A program made the translations under genes and the position numbers. Under the pieces are notes generated by a model, which searched no databases, was not told the DNA's origin, and saw only the letters and a program-made list of their open reading frames with translations. Of a DNA stretch of 7,389 nucleotides, positions 1-6,486 are shown piece by piece. Position 1 is the first letter of the stretch; every line of letters starts with the position of its first letter. Source of the stretch: Erysipelotrichaceae bacterium (GTDB lineage Bacteria > Bacillota_I > Bacilli_A > Erysipelotrichales > Erysipelotrichaceae); NCBI GenBank assembly GCA_016302195.1, contig JAEDOA010000077.1:1-7389 (forward strand). The letters are read 5' to 3'.

Positions 1-262
1 ACAATTAGATATTTTAATACAAGATGTTGTGTGTCACAAGTGCTTTTTAAATTCTGTTTCACGCAAAAAAGTCAAGGGTAGAAATGAAGAATCGAATAGG
101 AATGAAATATGATTCAATTGGAGCAGAAAAATTTAAAAAAATGAATTATACTTCATTTTTTATTAAGGCTAAAGTTATCTAAAAATAAAGCAGATAACGC
201 TATTACTAAAAAAATAAGTACTTAGGTAAATTAACCTTATATTTTGATAAGCTCTCTTTAAT
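1..262. other. AT-rich upstream region, no supported gene
   Basis: I find no convincing gene here. An open frame runs from the left edge (base 2) to a TGA at 110-112, 36 codons, and could be the tail of a gene outside the window, but it has no recognisable motif. A 32-codon frame (84-182) starts with ATG five bases after an AAGGG and is also unrecognised. Structure is limited to inverted repeats: TTGTG-TGT-CACAA at 27-39, an A/T-rich hairpin at 136-161, and GTTATCT/AGATAAC at 174-180 and 192-198. The upstream gene and its direction cannot be told from this window. Confidence 0.5.
136..161. terminator. possible weak AT-rich terminator hairpin
   Basis: Bases 136-145 (AAAAAATGAA) pair perfectly with 152-161 (TTCATTTTTT) around the six-base loop TTATAC. 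The A-tract/T-tract symmetry is that of a bidirectional intrinsic terminator, and it would insulate the operon from an upstream gene. The stem has a single G-C pair, so it would be weak. In DNA this AT-rich it may be chance. Confidence 0.3.
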
Positions 263-263
263 T

Positions 264-301
264 AATGTGAATTTTAAATTTGAAAATGTGAATTTTAAAT
301 T
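264..301. repeat. two perfect 17-bp direct repeats, 21 bp apart
   Basis: AATGTGAATTTTAAATT occurs at 264-280 and again at 285-301 with no mismatch. The start-to-start distance is 21 bp, about two turns of B-DNA, so proteins bound at each copy would lie on the same face. Each copy contains TGAATTTTAAATT, which matches 11 of 13 bases of the palindrome core TGAATTATTAATT at 318-330. Placed upstream of the -35 box, they are candidate auxiliary binding sites for the operon's own regulator (inference). Confidence 0.6.
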
Positions 302-316
302 ATTTTTTGAACAGTA

Positions 317-333
317 TTGAATTATTAATTCAA
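317..333. promoter_or_regulatory. perfect 17-bp palindrome, candidate MurR operator
   Basis: TTGAATTATTAATTCAA has two 8-base arms that are exact reverse complements around one central T. It covers the whole -35 hexamer (317-322) and the first 11 bases of the promoter spacer, the position expected for a repressor that blocks RNA polymerase. The operon encodes an RpiR-family regulator at its end, and members of that family bind short AT-rich palindromes, so MurR is the natural partner. The assignment to MurR is inference; the palindrome is seen directly. Confidence 0.55.
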
Positions 334-345
334 AAGAGATATTAT
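317..345 (+). promoter_or_regulatory. sigma-A-type promoter of the mur operon
   Basis: A -35 box TTGAAT (317-322) and a -10 box TATTAT (340-345) are separated by 17 bp. A perfect TATAAT overlaps at 343-348, but its spacing to the same -35 would be 20 bp. Transcription would start near 352, leaving a leader of roughly 54 bases before murP. No better hexamer pair is visible nearer the gene. The -35 box lies inside the palindrome at 317-333 and the start lies on the cre-like site. Confidence 0.6.
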
Positions 346-351
346 AATTTT

Positions 352-365
352 TGTAAGGGCTTACA
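352..365. promoter_or_regulatory. cre-like site for CcpA
   Basis: TGTAAGGGCTTACA fits the catabolite responsive element consensus TGWAANCGNTNWCA at every fixed position but one (G instead of C at position 7), and its six outer bases on each side are perfect inverted repeats. It sits at the predicted transcription start, a position where CcpA bound with HPr(Ser-P) usually represses. This would make wall-sugar recovery low while a preferred sugar is present. The effect is inferred from position. Confidence 0.55.
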
Positions 366-375
366 TGAGCCTTAC
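353..375 (+). other. leader RNA hairpin
   Basis: GTAAGG (353-358) plus CT (360-361) pairs with AG (368-369) plus CCTTAC (370-375), giving eight base pairs with G359 bulged and the loop TACATG. It would lie at the very 5' end of the transcript, where hairpins can protect mRNA from decay. It overlaps the cre-like palindrome, so the DNA site may be the real reason for the symmetry. Confidence 0.3.
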
Positions 376-391
376 TTAATAATATATTTTT

Positions 392-398
392 AGGAGGG
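392..398 (+). promoter_or_regulatory. strong murP ribosome binding site
   Basis: AGGAGGG ends seven bases before the ATG at 406. It is the strongest Shine-Dalgarno match in the operon and supports this start; the other genes have weaker sites, which suggests murP is the best translated. Confidence 0.75.
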
Positions 399-405
399 AA
401 ACATC

Positions 406-2388
406 ATGGCAGATAAGTATTCTACTTTAGGTCGAGAAATATATGCTAATATTGGCGGACCTAATAATGTTGAATCAATGTACCATTGTATGACCAGACT
501 TAGAATTAAAATTCGTGATAATTCTAAAGTAGATATTGCTGGTTTGAAGAATATTGATGGTGTTTTAGGAGTAGTAGATGCTGATACCTTGGAAATTGTT
601 TTAGGTTCGGGGGTAAACGCTAAGGTTGCTCAAGATATGGTTAGCCAAGTGGGAGTTAAAGAAAACGAAGAATTTCCTACTAATGTAACCAATGATTATC
701 AGTCAGAAAAATCTGAAGTACAAGCTAAAGCAGCTGAGGTACACGCTCAGCATAAAGCTCAGCTGAAGCAAACCTGGTGGCGTAAAGCTTTAGACCATAT
801 TTCAGCCATTTTTATTCCATTAATTCCTGCATTTATTGGTGCTGGTTTGATCTCAGGTGTTGCTGGTATTTTAAAGAACATGCTTACTGTCAAGATGCTT
901 CCAGCAAGTTGGGCTTTAGGTGTAACAATCTTGAGTATGATTTCAAGTGCTTTGTTTAGCTACTTGAATATTTATGTAGGTATTAATACAGCTAAAGAAT
1001 TTGGAGCTACGCCTGGACTCGGTGGCATCATCGGTGGTGTAGTCTTATTACCAGGAATTGTTGCTCCTGTTACAATTCCTAACTTTTTAGACGGCAAGCC
1101 GTTAGCTGCAGGACAAGGTGGTATCATTGGAGTTTTGTTTGCTGTGTGGATTTTGTCATATGTAGAAAAATGGTTCCACAAGCACATTGCAGACTCGGTT
1201 GATATCATCTTTACTCCATTTTTAACAGTATTAATCATGGGCTTATTTACAGTATTCGTAGTTATGCCTATTGCTGGATGGATTTCAAATTCATTAGTTG
1301 GTGCTATTAATTGGGTATTAAACGTTGGCGGACCTGTAGCCGGATTCCTTCTCGGACTGTTCTTCTTACCAATGGTAATGCTAGGATTACACCAAATTTT
1401 GACTCCAATTCACTTGGAAATGATTCAAAAGATGGGATATACTCCATTACTTCCTATCTTAGCTATGGCCGGTGCAGGTCAAGTTGGTGCTGCCATTGCT
1501 TTGTGGGTAAAGTGCCGCAAAAATAAGGAATTAGTTAGATTGATTAAAGGTGCATTGCCTGTAGGTATCTTAGGTGTTGGTGAACCATTAATTTATGGTG
1601 TTACCCTTCCTTTAGGTCGTCCATTTATTACTGCATGTATTGGTGGTGGTATCGGTGGTGCTGTAGTAGCTTCATTTGGTCATGTTGGAGCTATTGCGAT
1701 TGGACCATCCGGTGTTGCTTTGATCCCATTAATTGCTAACAACATGTGGTGGGGTTATGTCATTGGTTTATTATGTGCCTATGCTGGTGGATTTGTTGCT
1801 ACTTATTTCTGGGGTGTCCCTAAGACTGCTATGGAAGGCGAAGTAAAAAAGCCAACTCAAGCAGTTAAAGAAAAAAGAAGAAATGCTGAAACAAAAGCTG
1901 ACAATTTAAATATGCCTAGTGAAAAAGTAGAAGTTGCTTTTGAGGCACCTGTAACAGGTAAACTTCAAAAGCTTGAAGATGTAAAAGACGACGTATTTTC
2001 AAAGAAAATGTTAGGTGATGGTTTCGCAATTGATCCAAGCAATGGAAAAATTGTTGCTCCAGTTGATGGAATTATTGATTCTGTAATGGATACAAAGCAT
2101 GCTATTACATTGAAAACAAATAAAGGGCATCTTGACGTGTTAATGCACTTAGGGCTTGATACTGTGAAATTAAAAGGCAAACCTTTTATCATCAATGTTA
2201 AACCAGGTGACAAAGTTAAAGCTGGAACACAGATTGGCTCAATGGATATTAAAGCTACCAAAGAGGCTGGTAAAGAGCCGGTTGTGTTAACTATTATTGC
2301 CAATATGGATCATGTTGATCATGTTGTAAGAATGAGCGATGGAGAAGTAGAAGCCGGCAAAGATGTGTTCCATGTTATTACTAAATAA
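406..2388 (+). CDS. murP: MurNAc-type PTS permease, EIIBCA fusion
   Basis: Membrane permease of the phosphoenolpyruvate phosphotransferase system (glucose/sucrose superfamily) that imports a sugar and phosphorylates it at C6. The substrate is inferred as MurNAc, or MurNAc-GlcNAc, from the murQ, mupG and murR neighbours. The 660 residues hold three domains. EIIB is about 1-85, with phospho-accepting Cys28 in YHCMTRLR. A charged linker leads to EIIC, about 125-473, with around ten hydrophobic segments and the sugar-binding signature GEPLIYG at 392-398. A second linker (about 473-510) leads to EIIA, about 512-660, with His565 (KHAI) and the phospho-accepting His581 (LMHLGLDTV). All phosphorelay residues are present. 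E. coli and B. subtilis MurP are EIIBC only and borrow an EIIA; this one carries its own. The gene opens the operon, 21 bp before murQ. A related beta-glucoside or trehalose permease is the alternative on sequence alone. Confidence 0.88.
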   Translation: MADKYSTLGREIYANIGGPNNVESMYHCMTRLRIKIRDNSKVDIAGLKNIDGVLGVVDADTLEIVLGSGVNAKVAQDMVSQVGVKENEEFPTNVTNDYQSEKSEVQAKAAEVHAQHKAQLKQTWWRKALDHISAIFIPLIPAFIGAGLISGVAGILKNMLTVKMLPASWALGVTILSMISSALFSYLNIYVGINTAKEFGATPGLGGIIGGVVLLPGIVAPVTIPNFLDGKPLAAGQGGIIGVLFAVWILSYVEKWFHKHIADSVDIIFTPFLTVLIMGLFTVFVVMPIAGWISNSLVGAINWVLNVGGPVAGFLLGLFFLPMVMLGLHQILTPIHLEMIQKMGYTPLLPILAMAGAGQVGAAIALWVKCRKNKELVRLIKGALPVGILGVGEPLIYGVTLPLGRPFITACIGGGIGGAVVASFGHVGAIAIGPSGVALIPLIANNMWWGYVIGLLCAYAGGFVATYFWGVPKTAMEGEVKKPTQAVKEKRRNAETKADNLNMPSEKVEVAFEAPVTGKLQKLEDVKDDVFSKKMLGDGFAIDPSNGKIVAPVDGIIDSVMDTKHAITLKTNKGHLDVLMHLGLDTVKLKGKPFIINVKPGDKVKAGTQIGSMDIKATKEAGKEPVVLTIIANMDHVDHVVRMSDGEVEAGKDVFHVITK

Positions 2389-2409
2389 TAAAAGAAAGAA
2401 TTGATATAA

Positions 2410-3318
2410 ATGTCACTTGATAAATTAACTACTGAGCAGAGAAATGCAAACACAACACACATAGATACCATGTCAACATTAGAGATGGTTAAAACTATTA
2501 ATAATGAAGACGAAAAGATTGCCCCAGCGGTTGGTACACAAGATGAAAAAATTGCACAGGCAATTGATATTGGAGCTAAACGATATCATGATGGCGGACG
2601 TTTAATTTATATTGGTGCCGGTACAAGCGGTAGATTGGGAGTTCTAGACGCGGTTGAACTTGTACCAACATATGGTATCAAACCGGAAAGAGCTATTGGC
2701 TTAATCGCAGGCGGCAAGAGTGCTATGTATTTAGCAGTTGAAGGTGCTGAAGATGATCCAGATTTAGCTGAAGCAGATTTAAAGAAAATAAATTTGTCTG
2801 AAAAAGATATGGTTTTAGGAATTGCAGCTAGTGGTCGTACCCCTTATGTAATTGGAGGTCTTGACTATGCTAAAAAGGTTGGGGCAGCTACTGTAGCAGT
2901 TGCTTGTGTAAAAAATAGTTTGATTGGTCAACATGCAGAAATCGCAATTGAAGCTGTAACTGGTCCAGAAGTAGTTACTGGTTCCACTAGAATGAAAGCC
3001 GGCACAGCGCAAAAAATGATCTTAAATATGATTTCTACAGGGATTATGATCCGTCAAGGTAAAGTTTATGAAAATGTAATGATTGATGTTCTCCCAACTA
3101 ATGAAAAATTAGTAGAAAGAGCTAAACGAATTATTAGTACCGTTACTGGAATTTCAAAAGAGCAAGCATCACATGTTCTAAAAGAAGCTGATAAAGATGT
3201 TGGCTTGGCTATTGTAATGGCTAAAACAAAAATGAATAAAGAACAAGCGGAGACTTTACTTGCAGAAAATCATGGTAATGTTAGCGACGTTTTAAAACAA
3301 TTTGATATAAAAATATAA
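2410..3318 (+). CDS. murQ: N-acetylmuramic acid 6-phosphate etherase
   Basis: Cytoplasmic lyase that removes the D-lactyl ether from MurNAc-6-P, giving GlcNAc-6-P and D-lactate for entry to the amino-sugar pathway. The 302 residues match the usual length (about 300). The SIS fold has the sugar-phosphate loop GAGTSGRLG at 69-77, and the two catalytic glutamates known from E. coli MurQ fall at the same numbers, Glu83 (in DAVELVPT) and Glu114 (in VEGAED). The phosphate-binding ASGRTPYV, the signature GSTRMKAGTAQK and a C-terminal small helical (UBA-like) domain near 275-297 are all present. The DAVELVPT segment departs from the commoner DASECPPT. The start follows a weak site (AAGAAAG, 2401 region), so expression may lean on translation of murP just upstream. 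The stop codon is inside a tandem duplication. GckR-like SIS proteins are the only alternative, and are unlikely with both glutamates and this context. Confidence 0.95.
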   Translation: MSLDKLTTEQRNANTTHIDTMSTLEMVKTINNEDEKIAPAVGTQDEKIAQAIDIGAKRYHDGGRLIYIGAGTSGRLGVLDAVELVPTYGIKPERAIGLIAGGKSAMYLAVEGAEDDPDLAEADLKKINLSEKDMVLGIAASGRTPYVIGGLDYAKKVGAATVAVACVKNSLIGQHAEIAIEAVTGPEVVTGSTRMKAGTAQKMILNMISTGIMIRQGKVYENVMIDVLPTNEKLVERAKRIISTVTGISKEQASHVLKEADKDVGLAIVMAKTKMNKEQAETLLAENHGNVSDVLKQFDIKI

Positions 3319-3369
3319 TAATTTTGTTTAACTGTATGAAAAATATAATAATTTTGTTTAAGTGTATGA
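3309..3369. repeat. 30-bp tandem duplication across the murQ stop
   Basis: The 30-base unit at 3311-3340 recurs at 3341-3370 with two differences (C3332 versus G3362, A3340 versus G3370); counted from 3309 the match runs with one internal mismatch. The first copy holds the last codons and stop of murQ. Each copy contains TATAAT (3314-3319 and 3344-3349), but no good -35 box lies 17 bp upstream of either, so promoter activity is doubtful. The duplication lengthens the gap before the hydrolase gene from about 35 to 65 bases and creates the in-frame ATG codons that allow a false early start at 3324. Confidence 0.85.
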
Positions 3370-3383
3370 GAAGAGGAAATTCT

Positions 3384-5366
3384 ATGAATCGTAAGCATTT
3401 AGTTACAAAGAGTTGTACTGCAGCTTTATCTTTATTAATGTTAGCAAGTACATCTGTTGTTTGCATTCCTAATAGTATAAATCAGCCAGTGTTTGCAGCT
3501 ACTATTAAACGTTCTCAAGAACCTGCTGGGCAATATCAAATTAATGAAAGTTTTCCTATTGATGAAAAGGATGATAATCCTAGATTCGATACGTGGTCTT
3601 TATTAGACAACATTAATAGAAAGTTTTATGGCTTTAAAGGTCAAGGTTCAGTTTGGGTTCATAGTAATAATCCTAAGAAATTTAGTCTCTATATTAACGG
3701 TCGGAATATTAAATTAACTAAAGTAGGTCGTAATAAATGGGTAAAATTAGATATTAGTAAGTATACAAAAAATGGTAATAATGCTTTGCAAATTTCACCT
3801 CAACAAGGAATATCCGCTAGTGATAAAATCGATGTAAAATTACCATATCCGGTTCTGATTGATAATACTAAAAAATATCGTGATAACGATACTTTTAAAG
3901 CTATGGATAAGTTAATAAAAGCTGAGATTAAAAATGGTTATCCATCTGCACAAATAGTTGTTATACATAATGGACAAATTATCAATCGCAGTGCTTATGG
4001 TAGAGTAAATGCATATACGCAAGATGGTAAGCGAATTAAAAGTGCACCTAAAGTAACTAATACAACTTTATATGACTTAGCTTCAAACACAAAGATGTGG
4101 GCAACCAATATGGCGATTCAGAAGCTAGTATCAGAGAAAAAATTAAATATTGATGCAAAAGTTAATACTATTTTTCCAACTTTTAAGGATAAAGCGAGTG
4201 ATAAGATTAAAGGTAAAACAGATCTGACTATTCGTGATATTTTAATGCATCAAGCAGGATTCCCAGCAGACCCTCAATATCATAATAATAATTATGATCC
4301 AAATAATCCTAATAAACCCAAAAAAGATGCCAACCCAGTTTATACGCAAGATAGGAACAATATTCTAGAAAAGATTATTGCTACGCCTTTACAGTATAAA
4401 CCAGGTACCAAAACTATTTATTCCGACGTTGATTACATGCTTTTAGGTCTTATTATTGAAAAGATAACAGGTGAAAGAGAAGACCAATATGTAGAAAACC
4501 ATATTTATAAACCGTTAGGGTTAACTCATTTGATGTATAACCCATTAGAAAAAGGAATAGCTAAGAATAATATCGCCGCTACAGAATTAAATGGTAATAG
4601 TCGTGACGGGCAAATTAGTTTTAATAATATTCGGCGTTATACTTTACAAGGACAAGTACATGATGAGAAGGCATATTATACAATGCATGGTGTAAGTGGA
4701 CATGCTGGCCTATTTGGAGATGCTTCAGATTTAGCTGTTCTTGCCCAAATGGTAATAAATCGTGGTGGATATGGTAATCATCAAGTATTTGATGAAGATA
4801 CACTTGATGAATTTATTAAGCCTAAATCAAATAATCCTAGTTATGGTTTAGGTTGGAGACGACAAGCAAGTAATGCTTATGGATGGGCATTCTCAGGATT
4901 ATCAGATGCGTCTACTATTGGACATACTGGTTGGACTGGTACATTGACTGTTGTTGATCCACATGATAATACTGCGGTAATATTGTTAACTAATGAAAGA
5001 AATACACCTATTTTAAAGCCTGAAACAACTGCAACTGCTAATGATTTTGCAGGTGGACATTATTTATTGTCTAAATATGGTGATATTGCAAGCTTAGCAT
5101 TTGCCGCTGTTAATGATGATAAACAATCCGCTAATGATGCTAAATTAATCAGTTTAGTTACTCAAAGATATAATGAGATTCAAAAGAATAAAGATGACCA
5201 AACTAATGCAGATAAAGCAGATTTATGTGGAATTTATGATGCTGTAGTTTCTCGTAAGCATAATAAAGCAATCAAGAAGTTTCTATCCAGTTCAACTGGT
5301 AAAAAAATTACAGCGTATGTTAAAGCAAATAGATCAGCTGTAAATAATGTTCGAAATAGAAATTAA
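3384..5366 (+). CDS. secreted AmiE/YbbE-like serine hydrolase
   Basis: Exported serine hydrolase of the beta-lactamase/penicillin-binding fold. I start it at ATG 3384, seven bases after AGAGGA; the in-frame ATG at 3324 would add 20 residues with no ribosome site and bury the signal peptide. Residues 1-39 are a signal peptide (basic MNRKHLVTK, hydrophobic core, cleavage near PVFA-A). No lipobox fits. About 70-155 looks like a beta-sandwich sugar-binding module (SVWVHS, LYINGRNIKL, WVKLDISKYTKNGNNALQI). The catalytic domain, about 170-565, has Ser234-x-x-Lys237, Tyr346-Ser-Asp348, SGHAGLF at 438-444 and His514-Thr-Gly516. A lysine-rich helical tail follows, with no LPXTG. B. subtilis YbbE/AmiE, encoded in its mur operon, is a serine N-acetylmuramyl-L-alanine amidase of this type, so removal of stem peptides from wall fragments is the likely job. 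D,D-carboxypeptidase or esterase activity is possible. The extra N-terminal module makes it longer than AmiE (about 440 residues). Confidence 0.8.
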   Translation: MNRKHLVTKSCTAALSLLMLASTSVVCIPNSINQPVFAATIKRSQEPAGQYQINESFPIDEKDDNPRFDTWSLLDNINRKFYGFKGQGSVWVHSNNPKKFSLYINGRNIKLTKVGRNKWVKLDISKYTKNGNNALQISPQQGISASDKIDVKLPYPVLIDNTKKYRDNDTFKAMDKLIKAEIKNGYPSAQIVVIHNGQIINRSAYGRVNAYTQDGKRIKSAPKVTNTTLYDLASNTKMWATNMAIQKLVSEKKLNIDAKVNTIFPTFKDKASDKIKGKTDLTIRDILMHQAGFPADPQYHNNNYDPNNPNKPKKDANPVYTQDRNNILEKIIATPLQYKPGTKTIYSDVDYMLLGLIIEKITGEREDQYVENHIYKPLGLTHLMYNPLEKGIAKNNIAATELNGNSRDGQISFNNIRRYTLQGQVHDEKAYYTMHGVSGHAGLFGDASDLAVLAQMVINRGGYGNHQVFDEDTLDEFIKPKSNNPSYGLGWRRQASNAYGWAFSGLSDASTIGHTGWTGTLTVVDPHDNTAVILLTNERNTPILKPETTATANDFAGGHYLLSKYGDIASLAFAAVNDDKQSANDAKLISLVTQRYNEIQKNKDDQTNADKADLCGIYDAVVSRKHNKAIKKFLSSSTGKKITAYVKANRSAVNNVRNRN

Positions 5367-5383
5367 TTAAATAGTATTAAAAA

Positions 5384-5420
5384 AAAGAAGGTCATTCGTC
5401 AAGAATGACCTTTCTTTATT
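5384..5420 (+). terminator. intrinsic terminator-like hairpin after the hydrolase gene
   Basis: Bases 5388-5397 (AAGGTCATTC) pair perfectly with 5403-5412 (GAATGACCTT) around the loop GTCAA. A G-T wobble and, after one mismatch, further A-T pairs extend the stem. It is preceded by an A-run and followed by TTTCTTTATT, so it could end transcription in either direction, though the T-tract is broken by C and A. It lies 21 bases past the hydrolase stop and just before the mupG ribosome site. As mupG and murR have no obvious promoter of their own, it probably acts as a partial terminator that lowers their expression, or as an mRNA 3'-end protector. Confidence 0.7.
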
Positions 5421-5427
5421 AGAAAGG
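5409..5427 (+). promoter_or_regulatory. alternative hairpin hiding the mupG ribosome site
   Basis: CCTTTCT (5409-5415) pairs perfectly with AGAAAGG (5421-5427), a seven-pair stem with loop TTATT. The right arm contains the mupG Shine-Dalgarno AAAGGA (5423-5428), and the left arm shares 5409-5412 with the terminator stem, so the two hairpins exclude one another. Formation of the upstream hairpin would leave the ribosome site free; loss of it would allow the site to be covered. The pairing is seen; a regulatory role is inference. Confidence 0.4.
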
Positions 5428-5435
5428 AAATAAAG

Positions 5436-6473
5436 ATGTTAGGGATTTCCGTTTATTTTCGTGATTATGATGAACAGTATCTAAAAGAAGCAGCTAAGGC
5501 CGGTGCTAAATATGTTTTTACTTCTTTGCAAATTCCTGAGGAAGATTATTCTAAGCTTGATCAAAAATTACCTGAATTTTTCAAATTATGTAATGACTTA
5601 AAGCTTGAAGTAATACCAGATGTGTCACCTGTTACTTTAGAACGATTAGATATACCTAAAAACGATTTTAAAGCATTGAAAGAAAAAGGATTTAAAGCTT
5701 TAAGACTAGATTATGGTTTGGATGATTTTAAATTGGTAAAAAGGCTACAAGAAGATTTCAATATTCTATTAAATGCTAGTGTTGTTACACCTAAATATAT
5801 TGAGACAGCTAAAGAAGCAAATGTAGATTTAAATAAATTAGCTTTAACTTACAACTTTTATCCTCATACGGATACTGGTATGGGGTGGAATGATTTTAAA
5901 CGTAGAAATTGGCTTTTCAAAGATCTAGATTTACGTACTCAAGCTTTTGTACCAGGGGATGAAATCAAGCGTTTCCCTTTATATGAAGGTCTACCAACAG
6001 TTGAAAAAAACCGTGGAGAGTTACCGTATGTTGCTGCAGTTGAATTGATACAAGAAGCTAATATTGATGATATTTTTATTGGTGATAGTCGTGCTTCGAT
6101 TAAACAATTAAGATATATTCATGATTTTCAACAAAATGGTGTCATGAATATTGAGTGTCATCTTTTGAAAAAGTACCAAATTTTATATGATCAAAAATTT
6201 GAGATACGTAAAGATATTCCTGAGAAGATCGTCCGTTTAACTTGCCCTCGCACACCTGGCATAGCAATTGAACATGCATTAAATCGAAGGAAAGGCTCTA
6301 TTGTTATGCAAAATAAATTGTCTCAGCGGTACAGTGGAGAAATAGATATTGTTAAACAAGATTTACCGTTTGAAGCACGTAGTAATGTGATAGGCTGGGT
6401 TACACCCGAATATGTTAATTTGTTAAACTATATTGATGACCAAACTAAAATTATATTTAGAAAAATAGATTAG
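5436..6473 (+). CDS. mupG: 6-phospho-N-acetylmuramidase (DUF871 family)
   Basis: Cytoplasmic glycosidase of the DUF871 family, whose characterised S. aureus member MupG splits MurNAc-6-P-GlcNAc into MurNAc-6-P and GlcNAc. The 345 residues match the family in length and two-domain plan. An N-terminal TIM-barrel-like half (about 1-235) begins MLGISVYF and includes GFKALRLDYGL, NFYPH at 140-144 followed by TDTGMG, EGLPTVE at 184-190 and IGDSRAS near 215-221. A C-terminal beta-rich, cyclophilin-like half includes RLTCPRTPGIAIEHALNRR and a terminal GWVTPEY segment. No signal peptide is present, as expected for an enzyme acting on a PTS product. The ATG follows AAAGGA by seven bases. Older databases call such proteins 'outer surface protein', which is a misnomer. 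Placement between the hydrolase gene and murR, with murP and murQ in the same operon, strongly supports MupG; the exact disaccharide is inferred. Confidence 0.9.
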   Translation: MLGISVYFRDYDEQYLKEAAKAGAKYVFTSLQIPEEDYSKLDQKLPEFFKLCNDLKLEVIPDVSPVTLERLDIPKNDFKALKEKGFKALRLDYGLDDFKLVKRLQEDFNILLNASVVTPKYIETAKEANVDLNKLALTYNFYPHTDTGMGWNDFKRRNWLFKDLDLRTQAFVPGDEIKRFPLYEGLPTVEKNRGELPYVAAVELIQEANIDDIFIGDSRASIKQLRYIHDFQQNGVMNIECHLLKKYQILYDQKFEIRKDIPEKIVRLTCPRTPGIAIEHALNRRKGSIVMQNKLSQRYSGEIDIVKQDLPFEARSNVIGWVTPEYVNLLNYIDDQTKIIFRKID

Positions 6474-6486
6474 GAGATGATCATTG

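Noticed and set aside
2..112. Open frame entering from the left edge, possible 3' end of an upstream gene
   Set aside because: Thirty-six codons without a stop are not rare enough, and the residues show no known domain.
84..182. 32-codon open frame with an AAGGG five bases upstream
   Set aside because: It has no recognisable motif, spans the 136-161 hairpin and is short enough to occur by chance in AT-rich DNA.
192..205. Second cre-like site (AGATAACGCTATTA)
   Set aside because: Three consensus positions fail and it lies far upstream of the promoter.
972..2303. Long open frames on the other strand or in other frames within murP
   Set aside because: They overlap a well-supported PTS gene, show no domains and lack ribosome sites.
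3344..3349. TATAAT as a -10 box of a separate promoter for the hydrolase gene
   Set aside because: No acceptable -35 hexamer lies 16-18 bp upstream (attttg at 17 bp; TTGTTT only 14 bp away).
3324..3383. In-frame ATG at 3324 as the start of the hydrolase
   Set aside because: There is no ribosome site before it, it lies within the tandem duplication, and the 20 added residues would precede an otherwise ideal signal peptide; ATG 3384 has AGAGGA at good spacing.
3465..3482. Lipoprotein cleavage site at the signal-peptide cysteine (SVVC)
   Set aside because: The residue before Cys27 is Val, which does not fit the lipobox, and a signal peptidase I site (VFA-A) follows.
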